From: Paraburkholderia sp. BL9I2N2
GTDB lineage: Bacteria; Pseudomonadota; Gammaproteobacteria; Burkholderiales; Burkholderiaceae
Assembly (NCBI RefSeq): GCF_004339745.1
Contig: NZ_SMGP01000003.1
Coordinates: 124,001 to 188,000, forward strand
Length of the DNA: 64,000 nt
Reading direction: 5' to 3'
The position numbers and the translations under genes are program-made. Below the pieces are notes generated by a model. That model saw only the letters and a program-made list of their open reading frames with translations, was not told where the DNA came from and searched no databases. The stretch's first letter is position 1; every line of letters begins with the position of its first letter. Shown here piece by piece: positions 27,421-36,594 of the stretch.

Positions 27421-27556
27421 GCGCGCCTGCTAGACAGCGGGCGGCCGCGCCGCCCGCACCTTTTTGAACCGACGGCCCGCGAGCGTTTGCGCTGACGTCA
27501 AGGACGGCGCACGTCTGTCCATCTGTCGATACATCAATCCCAAACGGAGAAACACG

Positions 27557-28840
27557 TTGAACACCCCCACGCAAGCACTGAAAGGCGCCGCCCCGCCCGC
27601 CGCGCAAACAGCCGCGCATACTCGCTGGATCCAGCTCGGACTCGGCCTTGTTTGCATGATGACGATTTCGAGTCCGCAATATGTATGGACTCTGATGACG
27701 AAGCCGCTCATGGCCAAGCTCGGCATCGCACTGCCGGAACTGCAAGTGACATTCTCACTGCTGGTGCTGCTGCAGGCATTTTTTTCACCGTTCCAGGGCG
27801 CGCTGATTGATCGTTTCGGGCCGCGCATGCTGATCTCGATCGGTACGCTGCTGGCAGGCGTGAGCTGGGTGTTGGCTTCGTATGCGCACAGCACATCGAT
27901 GCTGTACCTCACGTATGGCTGCATTGGCGGTCTCGGAACCGGCATCGTCTATGTCGGCGTGGTGGGATTCGTGGTTCGCTGGTTCCCCGATCGACGCGGC
28001 TTCGCCGCCGGTGTCGCTGCCGCGGGTTACGGCATGGGCGCCATTGTCACCACTTTTCCGATCTCTGCATCGCTGGCAACGCACGGCGTCGAATCCACGT
28101 TGTGGCTCTACGGCATCATCTTCGCGGCGGTCGGCCTCCTCGCCTCGCAGGGCCTGCGAGTACCGCCTGCGGCCCACAGTATCGGCTCGGCAGTATCCCA
28201 GTCAGAGGTCTCGACGCTCGACTACCGCCCGTCCGAGATGCTCAAGACGCCTCTGTTCTGGCTGATGTTCGTGATGATGACGATGATGTCTACTTCGGGC
28301 CTCATGGTTACGTCGCAGATGGCAAGCTTCGCCGCCGACTTCGGCGTCAGCAAGGTGCTGGTCTTCGGGCTCGCCGCGTTGCCGCTGGCACTGACGATCG
28401 ACCGCTTCACGAACGGTCTGACCCGTCCGCTGTTCGGTTGGATATCGGATCGCCTGGGGCGGGAAAACACGATGTGTTTCGCGTTCGCGCTGGAAGGTGT
28501 GGCGATGGCGCTCTGGCTGCTGACGCGCGAAAACGCGGTCCTGTTCGTACTGCTGTCCGGCGTGGTGTTCTTCGGCTGGGGTGAGATTTTCTCGCTGTTC
28601 CCTTCGACTCTGACCGACACGTTTGGCGCCCGTTATGCCACCACGAATTACGGCTGGCTTTACATCTCGTTCGGGATTGGCTCGATCTTCGGCGGCCCGC
28701 TGGCCGCGTTGCTGCATCAGCATACCGGCAGTTGGGTGCCGGTGTTCGGATGCGCGATCGTGCTCGATCTGAGTACTGCCGTCCTTGCAATGTTCGTGTT
28801 GAAGCCGACTCGCGCGCGTTTTGTGCGAGTGCTTGGATAG
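27557..28840 (+). CDS. MFS transporter of the oxalate/formate antiporter (OxlT) type
   Basis: The 427-residue protein has 12 helices and the OxlT-like N-terminus SSPQYVWTLMTKPL. YGCIGGLGTGIVYVGVVGFVVRWFPDRRGFAAG and the motif-A repeat GWISDRLGRENTM also fit this group, which exchanges small carboxylates. The start is probably TTG at 27557, which has CGGAG 8 bases upstream; no ATG fits the family N-terminus. It lies 136 bases after the Ntn hydrolase and could export or exchange the product of that enzyme. Confidence 0.88.
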   Translation: MNTPTQALKGAAPPAAQTAAHTRWIQLGLGLVCMMTISSPQYVWTLMTKPLMAKLGIALPELQVTFSLLVLLQAFFSPFQGALIDRFGPRMLISIGTLLAGVSWVLASYAHSTSMLYLTYGCIGGLGTGIVYVGVVGFVVRWFPDRRGFAAGVAAAGYGMGAIVTTFPISASLATHGVESTLWLYGIIFAAVGLLASQGLRVPPAAHSIGSAVSQSEVSTLDYRPSEMLKTPLFWLMFVMMTMMSTSGLMVTSQMASFAADFGVSKVLVFGLAALPLALTIDRFTNGLTRPLFGWISDRLGRENTMCFAFALEGVAMALWLLTRENAVLFVLLSGVVFFGWGEIFSLFPSTLTDTFGARYATTNYGWLYISFGIGSIFGGPLAALLHQHTGSWVPVFGCAIVLDLSTAVLAMFVLKPTRARFVRVLG

Positions 28841-28872
28841 CCTGTCTTTTTGCGCCTAATGGCGGCCCTGCG

Positions 28873-28902
28873 CAGCAGGGTCGGCACGCTCCGACCCTGC
28901 TG
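28873..28902 (+). terminator. Strong hairpin at the end of the amidase-carrier operon
   Basis: CAGCAGGGTCGG and CCGACCCTGCTG form a perfect 12-bp stem with a 6-base loop, 32 bases after the carrier stop. There is no T-run. It is probably a transcription or RNA-decay barrier. Confidence 0.65.
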
Positions 28903-28966
28903 GCGGGGCAGTCTCGTCTCGAGCGCATGTCTGGCGATGCCATTGGTATAGCTCGGCGGCATCATT

Positions 28967-29242
28967 ATGTCTTCAGGCGAAGAGTATAAGAACGAGCCAC
29001 AACCACCAGTGCGGCTGACTCATTCCACCGGCACCGCGGAGTTGACTTCCGATCAGTTGCGACAGCTTCTTGGCTCGGCACCGGGCGACGCTATCGTCAC
29101 TGCTGCAGTGAGAGTTGCGCTCCACCAGTCCCTCCATCTCACGTTCTCGTCCGTCCTGGTGATATCGATCGGCGCGGTCGTCTCCCTGTTGCTTGTACCC
29201 ACCATCAAGCTCGTGCAAAGGAGCGAACCTACAACCAATTGA
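28967..29242 (+). pseudogene. C-terminal remnant of a DHA2 (EmrB/QacA-type) MFS pump
   Basis: The 91-residue frame ends with QLLGSAPGDAIVTAAVRVAL and HQSLHLTFSSVLVISIGAVV, then a last hydrophobic helix. This is the usual extracytoplasmic loop plus fourteenth helix of DHA2 drug pumps. The other 400 residues are absent. Since it has its own ATG, a free-standing small membrane protein cannot be excluded. Confidence 0.5.
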
Positions 29243-29477
29243 TACGCCGGCCTTTTCCTCACCGGGTCACCTTTGACCCAGCGCATGATCGGCGATTTCT
29301 ATCGCTTGCCCGCGTCACTTTCGATTATCTCCACTCAGAGCCGCGCACCTATACTCAATTTTTAACCAGCACGGAACAGGCGCCTGCGGCGTGGCAGATG
29401 ACCAGTTCATACATCGCCGATGCGCAACGCCCCGCGCATGCACGTGACATTCAAATAGCGAGTCAGGAGAAGCAGGC

Positions 29478-30779
29478 ATGAGCAGAGCACCCGCCGCGGT
29501 CGTCGCGTACGCGCAGCCGAAGACATCGGTTCGCTGGAAGATTTTTCTCATCATGTTGCTGCTGGTCACGGTCAACTACATCGATCGTGCATCCCTGTCC
29601 GTCGCAATGCCGATGATCGCAAGCGAGTTCACGCTTACGCCGGTCATGCAAGGCCTCATCATGAGTTCGTTTTTCTGGTCGTACACGCTGATGCAGATTC
29701 CGGGCGGCATGGCAGTCGACCGCTTCAAGCCGCGGCTGGTCCTCGCGCTGTGCACTTTGCTCTGGGGTGCCTTCCAGGGTCTTGGCGCGTTGACGACCAA
29801 TGCGATGTCCTTGCTCGCGACGAGGCTCGGACTCGGTGTGGCGGAAGCGCCCGTGGCCTCGGCGGGAGGTGCGCTCAATGCGATGTGGCTCACGCAGCAT
29901 GAGCGGGTTCGTGGCGCATCGTTGATGGACGGCGGTTCACCGCTCGGCGCGGCGCTCGGATCAGTACTGATCACCTGGCTGATCGTAGTGGCGCACTCAT
30001 GGCGCACTGCGTTCGCGATCGCCGGCGTCGGCACGGTCCTATGCGGCGTAGGCGCCTGGTACTACATCAAGAATCAACCGCGCGATCACGCCGGAGTCAA
30101 CGAAGCCGAAGCGGAACATATCGAACAGGCCCGCCGCAAGGAAGATGAAAAGGAAGCGAAAAACCTGTCAGGCAACTCGCTCGATTTCTTCAGGTATCGC
30201 TCAGTGTTGCTGATGTTCGTCGGCTTCATGTGTTGCACGACGCTTTACTACGGCCTGTTGACGTGGATGCCCACCTATCTGCAGAAAGTGCAGGGCTTCA
30301 ACATTCAGCAGATGGGCGGCGCCAGCTTCGTGATCTTCTTCTGCGGCTTCATTGGTGAACTATGCGGTGCCTACGTCGCCGACAAGTGGCTCGCGAGCGG
30401 CGCCGCGCCGAACCGCGTCATGCGCACGATCTTCGGTATCGCCGGCGTGGTCGCCACGATTGCGGTGTTTTCAGTCGCACATGCGACGAGCCCCACGATG
30501 GTCGTGATCCTGCTGTCCATCACGCTCTTCTTTCTGCGCTGGGGTGGTCTGTACTGGTCGATCCCCGCGATGCTCGCCTCGCGCAACAAGGTGGGCGTGC
30601 TCGGCGGTCTGCTCAACTTCGGTGGGAATATCGGCGGCATGGTGATCCCGATCGCGATCGGCGCGATCGTTCAATTCACTGGCTCCTATTTCCTCGCGCT
30701 GATGTGTTTCGCCGCAATGGGCGTCGGCCTGATGCTCTGTTCGATCGGAATCGATTATGAAACGAAGATTCCGGTCTAA
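29478..30779 (+). CDS. MFS transporter, ACS family (sugar-acid type), copy 1 of an inverted pair
   Basis: The 433-residue, 12-helix protein is similar to hexarate and hexonate symporters of the GudP/GarP group. It contains SVRWKIFLIMLLLVTVNYIDRASLSVAMP, FFWSYTLMQIPGGMAVDRFKPR and GGLYWSIPAMLASRNKVGVLGGLLNFGGNIGG. AGGAG precedes the ATG. It heads the plus-strand operon with the DUF4392, PLP-enzyme and RidA genes. A close paralogue in opposite orientation lies at 35254-36555, and the two bracket the enzyme genes. Confidence 0.9.
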   Translation: MSRAPAAVVAYAQPKTSVRWKIFLIMLLLVTVNYIDRASLSVAMPMIASEFTLTPVMQGLIMSSFFWSYTLMQIPGGMAVDRFKPRLVLALCTLLWGAFQGLGALTTNAMSLLATRLGLGVAEAPVASAGGALNAMWLTQHERVRGASLMDGGSPLGAALGSVLITWLIVVAHSWRTAFAIAGVGTVLCGVGAWYYIKNQPRDHAGVNEAEAEHIEQARRKEDEKEAKNLSGNSLDFFRYRSVLLMFVGFMCCTTLYYGLLTWMPTYLQKVQGFNIQQMGGASFVIFFCGFIGELCGAYVADKWLASGAAPNRVMRTIFGIAGVVATIAVFSVAHATSPTMVVILLSITLFFLRWGGLYWSIPAMLASRNKVGVLGGLLNFGGNIGGMVIPIAIGAIVQFTGSYFLALMCFAAMGVGLMLCSIGIDYETKIPV

Positions 30780-30826
30780 GCCATCGCCGCGCCTCGCATG
30801 AACAACGTTGCTACTGAGATTGGAAA

Positions 30827-31768
30827 ATGGGAATAGCAAAAGTCGAAGACATCATTGGCCAAACCGTCCGGCGCGATATTGGCCGCATGAAACGGTTCGT
30901 TGAAGGTCAGCTGGAAGCAGCCGCGCGCTCGATCATGAGCACGCCGAACGCCCACGTCGGTATCGTGACCGGCTTCTTCATACGTAATGCCGTTCCGCCC
31001 TCGCCCGAGACGGATGGACTGGGCGGCATGGCCCACTTGGCCGCCGCACTTTCGAACCTCGGCATACCGGTGACGGTGATCTCGGACGCGCCATGCTGCA
31101 AGGCGGTCTGGGCTGTTACAACGGAATTGCCGAAAGACGTCGCGTTCGAGATCACCTCGGTGAGCGCGGCATCGGTCAAGTCGCTAAGAGCCCGGCTCAG
31201 CGAGGCTGAACGTCCGATCACGCATATGATCGCGATCGAGCGGGTGTCGCCCGCGAGCGACGGCAAGCCGCACCGCGAGTACGGCGCCGACATGTCCGAC
31301 GATACCGCTCCGCTGCATCTCCTGTTCGAGGATCCCGAGTGGCCGCGTCCGTGGGTCACGATCGGCATCGGCGACGGCGGCAATGAAATCGGCATGGGCG
31401 TGCTGCCCGAAGAAATCGTCCACGACGACATTCCCAACGGCCCATTGATCAGCGCAGCCATTCCCGCCGACTACCTGATCGTTTCCAGCGTCTCGAACTG
31501 GGGCGGCTGGGGCCTGGTATCCGCGATGGCGATGGTCGCGCCGCGAGATGCGGCCGCGCGGTTGCTCACCGATTTCACGCCGGAGCGCGACCGGGCGTAT
31601 CTAGCCGCGGCCGTCGACGTCGGGCAGGCGGTTGACGATAGCCGCATCGACCGCCCCGCTACGCCGAAGATGAGCGTCGACCGGCTGTCGTGGGAACAGC
31701 ACGCACAAGTGCTGAGTCAGCTCAGAGCTCACGTTGACGGATATCTCGCAGTGCCGTCGCACTCGTGA
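30827..31768 (+). CDS. D-glutamate cyclase-like protein (DUF4392)
   Basis: The 313-residue protein belongs to the glutamate cyclase-like DUF4392 family. Visible blocks are VGIVTGFFIRNAVPPSPETDG near the N-terminus, ITHMIAIERVSPASDGKPH, and the glycine-rich signature IGIGDGGNEIGMG. The mammalian mitochondrial relative DGLUCY converts D-glutamate to 5-oxo-D-proline. Bacterial members are poorly studied. Its neighbours are a D-amino-acid-type PLP enzyme, which starts within its stop codon, and RidA. A reaction on a D-amino acid or its lactam is therefore a sensible inference. Confidence 0.85.
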   Translation: MGIAKVEDIIGQTVRRDIGRMKRFVEGQLEAAARSIMSTPNAHVGIVTGFFIRNAVPPSPETDGLGGMAHLAAALSNLGIPVTVISDAPCCKAVWAVTTELPKDVAFEITSVSAASVKSLRARLSEAERPITHMIAIERVSPASDGKPHREYGADMSDDTAPLHLLFEDPEWPRPWVTIGIGDGGNEIGMGVLPEEIVHDDIPNGPLISAAIPADYLIVSSVSNWGGWGLVSAMAMVAPRDAAARLLTDFTPERDRAYLAAAVDVGQAVDDSRIDRPATPKMSVDRLSWEQHAQVLSQLRAHVDGYLAVPSHS

Positions 31769-32904
31769 GCGCGACACCCTTTTCCTCTCTTAACGCACCA
31801 ACCATGTTCGACCTTTCGAGTACCGCTCTCAAACGTGCGCCGTCATGGGCCGCCAGCTTGCCAGAAGAATTGCAGACACCGTGTTTCATCGTATCCGAGC
31901 GTGGCATCGTCGATAACCTGCATGCGACCGCCCGCGCGTGTGGAGGGGTGGAACGCCTCATGCCGCATGTGAAGACGCATCGCGCAGGGTGGATCGTCAA
32001 GAGACTGATTCGCGAGGGCGTAACCGCATTCAAGACCGCTACCGTGGCGGAAGTGGCGATGGTGCTCGAGGCCGGCGCGAAACACGTCGTCTGGGCGTAT
32101 CCGACTGTGAACCCTGCTCATATCCGTACCGTGCTCGCGCTGGCGCATGCTCATCCGGACGCACGGGTCGAGGCGCTCGTCGACTCGGCGGCAGGCGTAG
32201 CCGCGTGGCGACTCGCGACGAATGGGGCGCAGTTGCCCAATCTCTCGCTGCTTATCGATCTGGATGCCGGCATGGGCAGAACCGGAGCGCCGATAGCAAC
32301 GGCGACGCTGCAACTGGCCCGTGAGTTGGCCACGCTCGGCTGCTTTGGAGGATGGCATGTCTACGACGGCCACATCCATGATCTCGACCATGCCACACGC
32401 CGCAAGCGGGTGGCCGCCATCGTAGGAGAAGTCACGGCGCTGACGCGCGCCGCCGAGGCAGAAGGATTGTCGAGAAGGCTCATCGCCGGGGGCAGCTATA
32501 CGTTCGATCTGTGGCCGCTCACACTCGCCGATTTCGTGTCCCCCGGCAGTTGGGCCTATTCGAGCGCTCAACACGACCTGGAGTTGCCTGCACTCGGCTG
32601 GACGCCGAGCGCCTATGTGCTGGCCACCGTGATTTCACGCAATAGCACGACTGCCACGCTCGATGCGGGCTCGAAGGCGATCTCGCCGGACAAGCCGCTG
32701 GCCGAGCGCTTTCGCTGGGACGGCAAGATCGTCATGATGAGCGAAGAGCACGTGGTGGTCGAAAACACCGATCTGGCAGTCGGCGACCGGGTGATGCTAT
32801 TGCCGCGCCACGCTTGCACGACTGCTTATCTCTACCCCTGCGCAATGGTGCTCACCGCGGAAGGGTCGTGGGAAGTGCGTGAACAACTCGGGAACCGTCG
32901 ATAA
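31765..32904 (+). CDS. PLP-dependent D-threonine aldolase / D-serine dehydratase-like enzyme
   Basis: The protein is a fold-type III PLP enzyme with an alanine-racemase-like N-terminal barrel. The PLP lysine lies in MPHVKTHRAGWIVK, and the C-terminal metal-binding His-x-Cys motif is PRHACTTAYLYP. Family members cleave D-threonine or D-3-hydroxyaspartate by retro-aldol, or dehydrate D-serine. A GTG at 31765 overlaps the upstream stop (GTGA) and gives 379 residues. ATG at 31804 is an alternative start; neither has a clear ribosome-binding site. RidA downstream fits a product that passes through an enamine or imine. Confidence 0.87.
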   Translation: MSATPFSSLNAPTMFDLSSTALKRAPSWAASLPEELQTPCFIVSERGIVDNLHATARACGGVERLMPHVKTHRAGWIVKRLIREGVTAFKTATVAEVAMVLEAGAKHVVWAYPTVNPAHIRTVLALAHAHPDARVEALVDSAAGVAAWRLATNGAQLPNLSLLIDLDAGMGRTGAPIATATLQLARELATLGCFGGWHVYDGHIHDLDHATRRKRVAAIVGEVTALTRAAEAEGLSRRLIAGGSYTFDLWPLTLADFVSPGSWAYSSAQHDLELPALGWTPSAYVLATVISRNSTTATLDAGSKAISPDKPLAERFRWDGKIVMMSEEHVVVENTDLAVGDRVMLLPRHACTTAYLYPCAMVLTAEGSWEVREQLGNRR

Positions 32905-33010
32905 GCCATAAGGCTCGCGGCGGGCAGAAGTCGATTGAAGCGACGCCACGCAGCCACGCGCGTCATACGGCAAGTTGGAAAAACACCAGATCAAGGCGAA
33001 GGGAAAAAAC

Positions 33011-33409
33011 ATGAACGATAGCGGCACGTCCCGCGCATTGCGTAGCGTCAATCCAACCGACTTCAAACCAGGCGGTCACTATTCTTCCGCGATGATCGCG
33101 GGCGACTTCGTCTTCCTGTCCGGCCAGACGCCGCGCGACGCCGACCGGAAGCTGATCGGCGACTCGATCGAAGAGCAGACCCGTGCAACGCTCGCGAATG
33201 TCGAGCGGGTGCTGGCGGCCGCCGGCGCGAGACTGCAGGATGTCGTCAAGGTCACGGTCTATCTGACCGACTTAACGCTCTTTAGCCGCTTCAACGCGCT
33301 CTACGCGAACTGGTTTGCCCAGCACAAGCCGGCGCGAACGACCGTCGAAGCCGGTCTGCAAGGTGTGCTCGTAGAGATCGACGTGGTTGCCTACATCGGC
33401 AAGCATTGA
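33011..33409 (+). CDS. RidA/YjgF-family 2-iminoacid deaminase
   Basis: The 132-residue protein has RidA features: GDFVFLSGQTPRD, EEQTRATLANVERVLAAAGA, VVKVTVYLTDL and the catalytic arginine in PARTTVEAGL. The family hydrolyses reactive enamines and imines released by PLP enzymes. Placed directly after a D-hydroxy-amino-acid PLP enzyme, it probably serves that enzyme's product. The ATG at 33011 is preceded by a purine-rich stretch. The reading frame is open 12 codons further up without similarity. Confidence 0.9.
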   Translation: MNDSGTSRALRSVNPTDFKPGGHYSSAMIAGDFVFLSGQTPRDADRKLIGDSIEEQTRATLANVERVLAAAGARLQDVVKVTVYLTDLTLFSRFNALYANWFAQHKPARTTVEAGLQGVLVEIDVVAYIGKH

Positions 33410-33438
33410 ACCAGGCGGCGCGGCGTGCCGCACGCATG

Positions 33439-34305
33439 CTAAAAGCCGTAAAGCCTCGCAGGATTTTCAACGAGGATTCGGTGCCGCGTCGATTCATCCG
33501 GTATCCACAGCGCCAGGTCATCCAGCAAATGGGCAGCGTCCGGCTTGTTGTCGGCCGCTTGCGTCGGATGAGGCCAGTCCGTTCCCCACAGCATCCTGTC
33601 CGGGGCAAGCCGGGCCAACCTGAGCGCGACAGTGCCGGCGTCGGCGTAGACCGGCGCTCCGGTTTTCGACGCGAGATAGGGGCCGCTCAATTTGACCCAG
33701 GTACGGCCGCCGGCCAGCAGTGCCTCGACCATCCGGAACGCGGCATGCTCCGTGCCGTCCGGTTGCGGGATCTGCCCCATATGATCGATCACGAGCGGCG
33801 ACGACAGATTCGCAAGCAACTGCCGATGCGCGAGTAGCTGCGCGGCGGTGGCATTGACCTGAATGTGCCAGCCGAGCGGTTCGATCCGTTTCGAGAGCGG
33901 CGACATCATCGATACAGTGACGTCGACCAGGTATTCGAGGTTAAAGCGCAGTCCGCGTACGCCCATATCGTGAAGACCGGCCAGCTCACCATCCGTCACG
34001 GTGACGGGCACGGTCGCGATACCGCGCGCGGTCTTTCCGAATTGCGATAAGGCATCGAGCAGACATCGGTTGTCCGTTCCATACGTAGACGGTTGAACGA
34101 CGACATGTCGCTCGACACCCAGCCTCCGCTGCAGCGCGCGATAGTCGGCGACCGTCGCGTCGGGCGGCTGCAACTGCGCTGACGCATCGACTGGATAGCG
34201 CGCATCGTAGATGTGGTGGTGACTATCGGTTGCCTTCGGCGGAACCGGAAAGCGCGGCTGCCCGGCGTCGCCGGATCGCACACTGGATTCAGGTCGGTTG
34301 TGCAT
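33439..34305 (-). CDS. Amidohydrolase of the PDC-lactonase (LigI-like) group
   Basis: The 288-residue TIM-barrel metal hydrolase has ATDSHHHIYD (first-strand HxH), GVRGLRFNLEYL, LVIDHMGQIPQ and the C-terminal LWGTDWPHP aspartate. Relatives open 2-pyrone-4,6-dicarboxylate or other lactones. It converges on RidA, 29 bases away, and overlaps the end of the deacetylase gene upstream by 17 bases. ATG at 34305 is chosen; ATG at 34329 is also possible and would lengthen the overlap to 41 bases. Confidence 0.87.
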   Translation of the reverse strand: MHNRPESSVRSGDAGQPRFPVPPKATDSHHHIYDARYPVDASAQLQPPDATVADYRALQRRLGVERHVVVQPSTYGTDNRCLLDALSQFGKTARGIATVPVTVTDGELAGLHDMGVRGLRFNLEYLVDVTVSMMSPLSKRIEPLGWHIQVNATAAQLLAHRQLLANLSSPLVIDHMGQIPQPDGTEHAAFRMVEALLAGGRTWVKLSGPYLASKTGAPVYADAGTVALRLARLAPDRMLWGTDWPHPTQAADNKPDAAHLLDDLALWIPDESTRHRILVENPARLYGF

Positions 34306-35197
34306 GTTCAAGTGCCCATTCGGCGACATCGCGATGTGTCGCGAACCACACTCCCGGCAACGACTGCGCGTGCCGGATGATTTCTTCGAGAATCCATATC
34401 CTCGACCGGTAACCAGTGACGTGCGGATGCATCGTCAACTGGAAGACGCCACCCTCCGCATAGGCCGCATCGAACTCGCGGCGAAAGATATCGTAGACGT
34501 CGGCTGGCGACGTATAAGGCCGCACCGCCTCGAAGCGATTCATGATCAGATACGCGCCGTCGTCGCGAATCCACTCGACGGGCAGTTCGACGAGACCGCT
34601 CGGCACGCCGGCCTCGAGCAGTTCATAGCAGTCCACGTCGGCCATCAGCGACGAATCGTAGCGCAATCCCATTTCGCGCGCGATGGACAGCGTATGCGGG
34701 CTGAAATCCCATGACGGCGTACGCATGCCCACAGGACGCTGCCCGGTGATGGTCTCGATCGTGTCCGCCGAGCGTAGCAACAGATCGCGCTCCGCCTCAT
34801 GCGGGAGCACCGAGTTCAATTCATGAATCCAGCCGTGAAGGCCGATTTCGTGGCCGTCGCCGACGATGCTGCGCGCTTCTTCCGGATGCAAAAGCGCAGT
34901 GACCGCGGGTACGAAGAACGAGGCCGGCACGGCATATTTGCGCAGCACGTCGAGAATGCGCGGCATACCCGCCCGGCTACCGTACTGCCCCCAACTGAGC
35001 CGGCCGATCGACTTTCCGCCCTCGCGCAATTCACTGGTTTCGTGGTCGCAATCGAATGAGAGCGCCACCGCGCAGCGCGCTCCAGCAGGCCAGCCATTGG
35101 GGCGAAGCGCGCGTCCCGCGCGTACCTGGTCGACCAACTTCCGCCAATGGGCTTCAGGCCATTGCCAAGGCTGGCTATGCGAGTCATCTGGGTTCAT
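34289..35197 (-). CDS. Polysaccharide deacetylase-fold (NodB) hydrolase, PuuE/PgdA-like
   Basis: The 302-residue NodB-domain protein has VALSFDCDHET (metal Asp/His motif), DGHEIGLHGWIHE, GMRTPSWDFSPHTL and a C-terminal FQLTMHPHVTGYRSR. This arrangement, without a signal peptide, matches cytoplasmic PuuE allantoinase and HpPgdA-like cyclic-imide hydrolases rather than secreted chitin or xylan deacetylases. Starting at ATG 35197 removes an upstream open stretch that overlaps the transporter gene. The substrate is probably a cyclic amide, imide or N-acyl compound (inference). Confidence 0.85.
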   Translation of the reverse strand: MNPDDSHSQPWQWPEAHWRKLVDQVRAGRALRPNGWPAGARCAVALSFDCDHETSELREGGKSIGRLSWGQYGSRAGMPRILDVLRKYAVPASFFVPAVTALLHPEEARSIVGDGHEIGLHGWIHELNSVLPHEAERDLLLRSADTIETITGQRPVGMRTPSWDFSPHTLSIAREMGLRYDSSLMADVDCYELLEAGVPSGLVELPVEWIRDDGAYLIMNRFEAVRPYTSPADVYDIFRREFDAAYAEGGVFQLTMHPHVTGYRSRIWILEEIIRHAQSLPGVWFATHRDVAEWALEHAQPT

Positions 35198-35253
35198 CAA
35201 AGCGTCCTTACTGACGGTGGATAATTGAAGACCGGAAAGCGGCAGCGCGGGTC

Positions 35254-36555
35254 TCATACAGGCAACTTCTTCTCGTAGTCGATGCCGAGTGAGCAGAGCA
35301 GCAAGCCAACGCCGGTCGCCGCAAAGAACATCATGGCGAGAAAATACGAACCGGTCGCCTGGACAATCCCGCCGACCAGAATCGGCGCACCAATGCCGCC
35401 GACCGCCGCTCCCAGGTTGAGAAAGCCACCTAGTGTGCCGACCTTGTTGCGCGTGGCAAGCAAAGGTGGAATGCACCAGTACAGGTTGCCCCAGCGCTGA
35501 AAGAAAACCGTGCATGAGAGCAACACGACGACCAGCGTCGCGCTGGACAAGTAAGCCACCGAAAACACCGAGACGGTGGCAATCACGCCAGCCGCGCCGA
35601 AAATCGTCCGCAACACCGTGTTCGGCCTGCCGCCCACCGCCAGCCACTTATCGGCAAGCCACGCGCCGACGAGTTCGCCGGCGAAGCCCGAAAAATAGAT
35701 GATGAAACTCGACCCACCCATTTGACGGATATCGAGGCCGTGCTCCTTGATCAGATAGCTCGGCATCCACGTAAGCAATCCATTGAACAACGTGTTGCAG
35801 CACATGAAGCCGAAGAACATGAACAGGAAGGAGCGATACTTCAGAAAGTCGATTGCACGCCCGGATGCGTTGGCCGGCTCGCGCTCCAGTTCTTCCTCGT
35901 GCGAACGCTCGATAAACGATGCTTCGTCTTCGTTGACCGCCGGATGCTCGCGCGGATGATTGCGGATATAGACCCAGGCCAGGGCGCCGGCCAGCGTCGT
36001 GGCGACACCCGCAACCACAAACGCGAGGCGCCACGAACCCAATACTCCAATCAACGCCGAGATCAACAGCGATCCCACCGCTGCGCCGAGCGGCGCGCCG
36101 CCGTCCATTAGCGACGCGCCCCTTGTGCGTTCGTTGCGCGTCAGCCATAGCGCATTGAGCTTACCGCCGGCGGGCGCGATCGACGCCTCGGCGAACCCAA
36201 GACCGAGACGCATGAGCAGCAGTGAAGCAGCGTTCGTGCAGAATCCCGCGCCGGCCTGAAAGCCTCCCCAGACGAGCGTCGCCACCGTGATCACGATGCG
36301 CGGCTTGAAACGGTCGACCAGCAGGCCCGCTGGAATCTGCATCACCGTATACGACCAGAAGAACGAGCTCAGAATCAAGCCTTGCACCATCGGCGAGAGC
36401 GAGAACTCCTTCGAGATCAGGGGCATCGCGACCGATAGCGAAGCGCGGTCCACGTAGTTGATCGTGATCAGCACGAGCAGGAACCAGAAGATTCTCCATC
36501 GAACCGATGATTTACGGCCGTGCGCCAGCGCTGCCATTCTCGTGTTCATGTTCAC
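35254..36555 (-). CDS. MFS transporter, ACS family, copy 2 of the inverted pair
   Basis: The 433-residue protein is a close paralogue of the carrier at 29478-30779. It has the same length, and its N-terminus SSVRWRIFWFLLVLITINYVDRASLSVAMP and C-terminus LLLCSLGIDYEKKLPV align with SVRWKIFLIMLLLVTVNYIDRASLSVAMP and LMLCSIGIDYETKIPV. It precedes the deacetylase and amidohydrolase genes on the minus strand, probably in one operon. It should carry a carboxylate related to that of copy 1. Confidence 0.9.
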   Translation of the reverse strand: MNMNTRMAALAHGRKSSVRWRIFWFLLVLITINYVDRASLSVAMPLISKEFSLSPMVQGLILSSFFWSYTVMQIPAGLLVDRFKPRIVITVATLVWGGFQAGAGFCTNAASLLLMRLGLGFAEASIAPAGGKLNALWLTRNERTRGASLMDGGAPLGAAVGSLLISALIGVLGSWRLAFVVAGVATTLAGALAWVYIRNHPREHPAVNEDEASFIERSHEEELEREPANASGRAIDFLKYRSFLFMFFGFMCCNTLFNGLLTWMPSYLIKEHGLDIRQMGGSSFIIYFSGFAGELVGAWLADKWLAVGGRPNTVLRTIFGAAGVIATVSVFSVAYLSSATLVVVLLSCTVFFQRWGNLYWCIPPLLATRNKVGTLGGFLNLGAAVGGIGAPILVGGIVQATGSYFLAMMFFAATGVGLLLCSLGIDYEKKLPV

Positions 36556-36594
36556 TCCCCTGCTTCAGTAGTGGTTGCCGCTCGGGCGGCGCTA

